Assembly (NCBI GenBank): GCA_025924815.1
Contig: JAICHQ010000001.1
Span: 62,001-126,000, forward strand
DNA: 64,000 nt
Reading direction: 5' to 3'
Origin: Nocardioides sp.
GTDB lineage: Bacteria > Actinomycetota > Actinomycetes > Propionibacteriales > Nocardioidaceae
The notes beneath the pieces were generated by a model. The model was not told the DNA's origin. It saw nothing but the letters and a program-made list of their open reading frames with translations, and did no database searches. The stretch's first letter is position 1; each line of letters begins with the position of its first letter. Both the position numbers and the translations under genes were made by a program. Positions 59,786 to 64,000 of this stretch are shown one piece after another.

Positions 59786-61261
59786 TCACAGCGCCGTGTG
59801 GGCGACCTCTCCTGCCACCAGGGTGAGCGCGACCGACATGCCGCGCAGTGCCGCGGCGGCCGTGGCGGTGTCGGGATGCTCGGCGAGCGGGTCGGCGTCG
59901 AGCAGCGCGAGGTCGGCGGGCATCCCGGCATGCACGCTGCCCTGCCCGTCGACGCTGGCGGCCAGCGCCTCGCGCGCGGTCAACGCCTGCTCGGCGTGCC
60001 AGGCCGGCCGCTCGTCGGCACTGCGGTGCACCGCGGCGGCGATGGCCAGCCACGGGTCGAGCGGCGAGACGGGCGCGTCGGACCCGAGGGTCACCTCGAC
60101 GCCGTCCTCGATCATCCAGCGGAACGCGAAGGAGCGCTCCGTGCGGTCGGGCCAGATCAGCTCGGTGATGTCGCGGTCGTCGAGCAGGTGGGCCGGCTGG
60201 ACGCTGGCCCGCAGGCCGAGGCGGGCCATCGTCCGGACCTGCTGCCGGGTCACCAGCTGGACGTGCTCGATCGAGCCGACGGCCCCGGTGGCGTCGTAGG
60301 CGGCGAGGGCCTCCTGCAGGGCGAGATCGCCGATCGCGTGGGTGGCCACGTCGAGTCCGTGGCGGTGCCCGGCGTCGAGCAGGCGCTCCAGCTCGGCGCT
60401 GGTCTGGTTGGGCGCGCCCGAGCCGGACCCGTCGGCGTACTCCTCGCAGCACCAGGCCGTGCGGGTGTTGATCGAGCCGTCGCTGATGATCTTCAACGGC
60501 CCCATCGTGATCAGGTCCGGGGAGCCGGGGAGCACGTCGCCGGTGCGCAGCCCGGCGGCGATGGTGGCGTCGAGTCCGTCGGCGTACGTCGAGACGCGGA
60601 CCCGGATCGGCGAGTCGCGCCGCTCCCAATCGGCCGGCGTCTGGCCCTTCTCGAGGTCGACCACGCCGGCGATCCCGAGGGCGGCGGTGCGCTCGAGCAT
60701 GCGGCGGTACGCCTCCGGAGACACGTCCGGCTCGAGCACCTCCTCGATCCGGGTATAGGCCTCGTACCACTCGTTCTCCAGCACGACGCCGTCGCGCAGC
60801 GGGAGGCCCAGCCGTTCGAGAGCCCGGCTGTTGAGCCACGCGTGGTGCCCGTCGCCGGCGATCAGCACGACCGGGACGTCGGGCGCGATCGCATCCAGCG
60901 CCGCGACGGTCGGAGAGGTCGTCCAGGTGCCGAGCCGGTGACCGCGCCCGACGAGGGGGCCGGGGTGCTCGGCCAGGTGGTCGCGCACCCGGCTCACCAC
61001 GTGCTCGGGCGACTCCGAGCCCGACAGGTCGAGCCGCTGGCCGCTGGCGGTCCACTGGGCGAGATGGACGTGGGTGTCCCACAGCCCGGGGACGACCCAG
61101 CGCCCGTCGCCGTCGTACTCCTCGAGGCCGAGCGGGCGCTCCAGCCCGTGCCCGATGTTCTGCACGACGCCCTGCTCGACGACGAGATCCACCGGCCCCG
61201 CCCACCCGGGGCCACGCCCGAGCTCGACGATGCGGACGTTGCGCAGGACGCAGTCCCCCAT
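59786..61261 (-). CDS. YtcJ-like amidohydrolase
   Basis: 491 residues, TIM-barrel metal-dependent hydrolase. DTHVHLAQW is the first metal motif; the family blocks are DGSINTRTAWCCEEY, ATHAIGD, SIEHVQLV and GSDAPVSPLDP. It belongs to the YtcJ/amidohydrolase-3 group; the substrate is not identifiable. ATG 61261 overlaps the stop of the upstream FAD oxidase by one base (TGATG), so the two are coupled. The 720-residue track ORF adds antisense sequence. Confidence 0.88.
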   Translation of the reverse strand: MGDCVLRNVRIVELGRGPGWAGPVDLVVEQGVVQNIGHGLERPLGLEEYDGDGRWVVPGLWDTHVHLAQWTASGQRLDLSGSESPEHVVSRVRDHLAEHPGPLVGRGHRLGTWTTSPTVAALDAIAPDVPVVLIAGDGHHAWLNSRALERLGLPLRDGVVLENEWYEAYTRIEEVLEPDVSPEAYRRMLERTAALGIAGVVDLEKGQTPADWERRDSPIRVRVSTYADGLDATIAAGLRTGDVLPGSPDLITMGPLKIISDGSINTRTAWCCEEYADGSGSGAPNQTSAELERLLDAGHRHGLDVATHAIGDLALQEALAAYDATGAVGSIEHVQLVTRQQVRTMARLGLRASVQPAHLLDDRDITELIWPDRTERSFAFRWMIEDGVEVTLGSDAPVSPLDPWLAIAAAVHRSADERPAWHAEQALTAREALAASVDGQGSVHAGMPADLALLDADPLAEHPDTATAAAALRGMSVALTLVAGEVAHTAL

Positions 61262-62622
61262 CAGGCCGGGTCCAGGACCGAGACGGCGTGTCCGAAGCGC
61301 AGCAGGTTGGCCGGGTCGTACGACGCCTTGGCGCGCTGCAGACGCTCGTAGGTCGGGACCGGCCAGGCCCGGGCGCGGTCGGCGTCGTCGCCGGGCACGC
61401 CGTGGAAGTTCACCATCGTGCCCGCCGACCACGGGGCCATCGCGGCCACGATCTGCTGGATCGCCGGCGGCACCGCCTCCGCGATGGGCGGCATCAGGAC
61501 ACCCACCGCGAACAGGGAGTACGCCGCGTCGCGACCGCCGACCGCGTCGGAGCCGCCGCGCGCCAGGGCTCCGCCCAGCAGCCGAACCTCCACCAGGAGC
61601 AGCGGGGACTCGGTGTCCGGCCCGGCCTGCGCGAGGATCGTCTCGATGGTCTGCGGCCCGAGCTCGCGTAGCAGGACGCCGCCCTCCTCGAAGGGCATCG
61701 GGTGCTCGGGGTCCATGTGGATCCGGTCGAGCTCGGAGTAGGGCATCCGGCCGACCATGTCGATCAGCGGCGGGGCGACGTCGCGCATCGGCGCCAGCAG
61801 CCGCTCGCCCTCTGCGTCGTCGCCGAGGTAGGCGACCCGCAGGTGCACGGTGAACCGGCCCCTCAGCGGCTCCGGGATGTCGGGCAGCGGAGGCAGTCGG
61901 AGCAGCCCGATCGAGGCGGAGAACTCCTCGGGCAGGGTCTCGACCCACTCGGCGAAGACCGTGAGCAGGGTCGGGGCCAGGGCTCCCGGCCAGAAGATGC
62001 CGCCGCCGTAGATGTCCTGCACGTCGATCAGGTCGAGCTCCATCGAGGTCACGATGCCGACGTTGCCCTTGCCGCCGCGGAGAGCCCAGTCGAGCTCCGA
62101 GCCGTCGCCGGTCTCGACGTGGTGCCGCTCGCCGTCACCGGTGACGACGTCGAAGGACCGCACGTGGTCGGAGCTGAAGCCGAACCGCCGCCCGAGCACG
62201 GGCAGCCCGCCGCCGAGCGTGTAGCCGACGACGCCCACGTCGGACGTGGAGCCGCACAGGCCGCCCAGGCCGTGCCCGGCGGCCGCGTCGAGGAGGGCGC
62301 GCCACTTGACGCCCGCGCCGATGCGCGCCGTCCGCCGCTCCGGGTCGATGGTGATCTCGTCGAGCCCGCGGGTGCTCACCAGGACCCCGCCGGCGATCGG
62401 GACGACCGCGCCGTGGCCGGTCGCCTGGACGCCGATCGGAAGGTCGTGCGCCGCAGCCCAGTGCACTGCTGCGGCGACATCGTCGGCCGAGCGGGCCGCG
62501 ACCACGACGTCGGGCGTGTGCCGGCGCGCCGCGTTGAACGCTGCGACCTCGTCGGCGTATCCCTCATCATCCGGTCGCAGGACCGGTCCCTCCACCTGCT
62601 CCGCGAGCGCGCTGATGTCCAT
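61261..62622 (-). CDS. FAD-linked oxidase, PCMH/BBE (berberine-bridge-like) type
   Basis: 453 residues. FAD-binding PCMH domain with the histidine that usually carries covalent FAD (QATGHGAVVPI) and GSTSDVGVVGYTLGGGL; a BBE-type C-terminal motif (RAKASYDPANLLRFGHAV). A Cys lies in GLCGSTSD, but shifted from the usual second-attachment position, so single covalent attachment is likelier. It oxidises an alcohol, sugar or amine with O2. ATG 62622 has GGGGGAGA upstream. It is coupled to the amidohydrolase. Confidence 0.88.
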   Translation of the reverse strand: MDISALAEQVEGPVLRPDDEGYADEVAAFNAARRHTPDVVVAARSADDVAAAVHWAAAHDLPIGVQATGHGAVVPIAGGVLVSTRGLDEITIDPERRTARIGAGVKWRALLDAAAGHGLGGLCGSTSDVGVVGYTLGGGLPVLGRRFGFSSDHVRSFDVVTGDGERHHVETGDGSELDWALRGGKGNVGIVTSMELDLIDVQDIYGGGIFWPGALAPTLLTVFAEWVETLPEEFSASIGLLRLPPLPDIPEPLRGRFTVHLRVAYLGDDAEGERLLAPMRDVAPPLIDMVGRMPYSELDRIHMDPEHPMPFEEGGVLLRELGPQTIETILAQAGPDTESPLLLVEVRLLGGALARGGSDAVGGRDAAYSLFAVGVLMPPIAEAVPPAIQQIVAAMAPWSAGTMVNFHGVPGDDADRARAWPVPTYERLQRAKASYDPANLLRFGHAVSVLDPA

Positions 62623-62740
62623 CCGTCTCCCCCTGGTCCTCGACTGTGCCCGAGAACGGCGCACGGCTCGATCCGGTCGCCGTCGCGAGGGTAGCGCCGC
62701 GGAGCGCGAGGCAACCGTTCGCCCGCTGACAGACGGCGGG

Positions 62741-64000
62741 TCAGTCGACGTGGCGGCGCGACTGGACGATCCGGAAGCGGGACGCGACGTACGCGCCGTC
62801 GGTGTACGACGCGTTGGCCGCCGGGTTGGCGCCCGTGCCGTGGAAGTCGGAGTACGCCGCCGACTGGTTGACGAAGACGCCGCCGAGGAGGTTCTCGCTC
62901 AGCGCCACCCCGGCGTCCAGGGCCGCGTCGCGCATCCCGGCGACCACCTCGTCGGAGGTGGAGTAGACCGCGGCCGTCATCGCGCCGTGCGCGAGCACCG
63001 TCGACCCGAACAGCGAGATCGACTCGGCGGTGTCCGCCGTCGTGATCAGGTAGGCCACCGGCCCGAAGCACTCCGTCTCGTAGACCTCGGCGTCGGCCGC
63101 CGTCAGCCCGATGATCGTGGGTGTCCGTACGGTCGCGTCGGGGTACGCCGGGTGGGTCACGGTCCGCGACGCGACGTACACCTCGCCGCGCGAACCGGCC
63201 TGCTCCAGACGCGACAGCACGCCGTCGTTGACGATGCCGCCGAGCAGCTCGACCGCCCGGGCGTCGTCGCCGAGGAGCCGGTCGAACGCCGCGCCGATGC
63301 CGGCCGCCACCTCGGCCGGCGTCTTCGTGCCCTCGTCGGTCCCGACGCCGGCGGCGGGCAGGTAGACGTTCTGCGGGGCGGTGCACATCTGGCCGGTGTA
63401 GAGCGCGAACGAGAACGCGAGGTTGGCGCACATCGCCTCGAAGTCGGACGTCGAGTCGATCACGACCGTGTTCACACCGGCCTTCTCGGTGAACACCGTC
63501 GCCTGCGACGCGTTCTTCTCCAGCCAGTCGCCGAAGGCGTTGCCGCCGGTGTAGTCGATCAGCCTGACCTCCGGCCGCAGCGCCAGCGCCGACGCCAGCT
63601 TGTCGGCCGGGTCCTCGGCGGCCAGCGTCACCAGGTGGGGATCGAAGCCCGCCTCGGCGAGCACCTCCTTGCAGGCCTGCACGGTGATCGCCAGCGGCAG
63701 CACCGCCGACGGGTGCGGCTTGACCACGACGGCGTTGCCGGTGACCAGGGAGGCGAACAGTCCGGGCCAGGAGTTCCAGGTCGGGAACGTGGTGCAGCCG
63801 ATCACCAGCGCCACGCCGCGCGGCACCACCGTGAACGTCTTCTCCATCTTCAGCGGAGCACCGCCCGGTCTCGGCGCGGGCTTCTCCCACACGGCCGTGC
63901 GCGGCGTGCGCGTCATCTCGACCCAGGCGTAGGCGACCGCCTCGAGCGCCCGGTCGAGCGCGTGGGCGCCCCCGGCCTGGAAGGCCATCACGAACGCCTG
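62741..64000 (-). CDS. paaN: Phenylacetic acid degradation protein PaaN (aldehyde dehydrogenase family), 5' partial
   Basis: About 420 residues visible; the N-terminus lies beyond the window end. The catalytic Cys is in YTGQMCTAPQNVYLP, a Glu-containing segment ASQATVFTEKAGVNTVV precedes it, and CTTFPTWNSWPGLFASLVTGNAVVVKPHPSAV is typical of PaaN. It oxidises the ring-opened aldehyde intermediate of the phenylacetyl-CoA pathway. No other paa gene is in the window; they may lie beyond the edge. Confidence 0.88.
   Translation of the reverse strand, partial: QAFVMAFQAGGAHALDRALEAVAYAWVEMTRTPRTAVWEKPAPRPGGAPLKMEKTFTVVPRGVALVIGCTTFPTWNSWPGLFASLVTGNAVVVKPHPSAVLPLAITVQACKEVLAEAGFDPHLVTLAAEDPADKLASALALRPEVRLIDYTGGNAFGDWLEKNASQATVFTEKAGVNTVVIDSTSDFEAMCANLAFSFALYTGQMCTAPQNVYLPAAGVGTDEGTKTPAEVAAGIGAAFDRLLGDDARAVELLGGIVNDGVLSRLEQAGSRGEVYVASRTVTHPAYPDATVRTPTIIGLTAADAEVYETECFGPVAYLITTADTAESISLFGSTVLAHGAMTAAVYSTSDEVVAGMRDAALDAGVALSENLLGGVFVNQSAAYSDFHGTGANPAANASYTDGAYVASRFRIVQSRRHVD

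Noticed and set aside
58500-61205. 901-residue minus-strand ORF
   Set aside because: It is antisense to the PucR gene and out of frame with the amidohydrolase; no domain seen.
62722-62740. Hairpin CCCGC/GCGGG next to the paaN stop
   Set aside because: Only a 5-bp stem with no further support, so not listed as a terminator.
1-64000. tRNA, rRNA, CRISPR array, insertion sequence or prophage
   Set aside because: None seen: no transposase or integrase motif, no regularly spaced repeats, and no cloverleaf with a TTCRA arm in the intergenic gaps.

Overview
The window is high-GC (roughly 70% or more), densely packed DNA with many 4-nt ATGA/GTGA gene overlaps, frequent GTG/TTG starts and mycothiol-type enzymes. 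This points to an actinobacterium, most like Nocardioides or another Nocardioidaceae (inferred from gene content and protein style, not from a marker gene). I see no rRNA, tRNA, CRISPR array, insertion sequence or prophage. It reads as an ordinary chromosomal segment rich in accessory metabolism.

Layout. 1-8 kb: the 3' part of a dimethylglycine/sarcosine dehydrogenase-like gene, an MFS exporter, a degenerate E2-like protein, a secreted beta-propeller protein, and an SRPBCC + phytoene-dehydrogenase-like pair. 8-12.2 kb: small stress/envelope proteins, then a tight operon of hemerythrin, haem-oxygenase-like di-iron enzyme, CDGSH protein and methyltransferase. 12.3-18.7 kb: a frameshifted kup, a CaiB/BaiF CoA-transferase, a GH8 lipoprotein and an acyltransferase. 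18.8-24 kb: a large LuxR-type (LAL) regulator divergent from an MMPL transporter, with a perfect palindrome between them. 24-30.4 kb: an MmcQ-like protein, an epoxide-hydrolase-like enzyme, and a minus-strand cluster of UbiA, type III PKS, ICMT-like methyltransferase, FAD reductase, Idi and BrkB, which looks like a meroterpenoid or phenolic-lipid pathway.

30.6-40 kb: PspC, a class III aminotransferase, a methyltransferase, and signalling genes (REC-PAS-PAS-kinase; OmpR regulator + HAMP kinase fused to a DUF4173-like membrane domain), then a D-cysteine-desulfhydrase-like enzyme. 40-43.6 kb: an SNF2-type helicase with a long structured leader, convergent with a RhlE-type DEAD-box helicase. 43.7-48.4 kb: hydroxyquinol dioxygenase, maleylacetate reductase and an MFS transporter, divergent from an ECF sigma factor across an intergenic region with two perfect palindromes. 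48.4-64 kb: M29 aminopeptidase, small membrane proteins, a VOC protein, a NYN-LOTUS protein, the second degenerate E2 paralogue, an amidase, a mycothiol-dependent enzyme, a fatty-acid desaturase + ferredoxin reductase operon with a divergent PucR-type regulator, an amidohydrolase, an FAD oxidase, and the 3' part of paaN.

The most interesting items are the two E2-like paralogues that both lack the lipoyl lysine and the catalytic histidine, the di-iron/CDGSH/methyltransferase operon, the PKS-III/prenyltransferase cluster, the paired palindromes at the hydroxyquinol locus, and a recurrent promoter architecture (TANNNT-like -10 box 5-7 nt before the start codon) that implies many leaderless mRNAs. 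All functions are assigned by reading motifs; no database search was possible.
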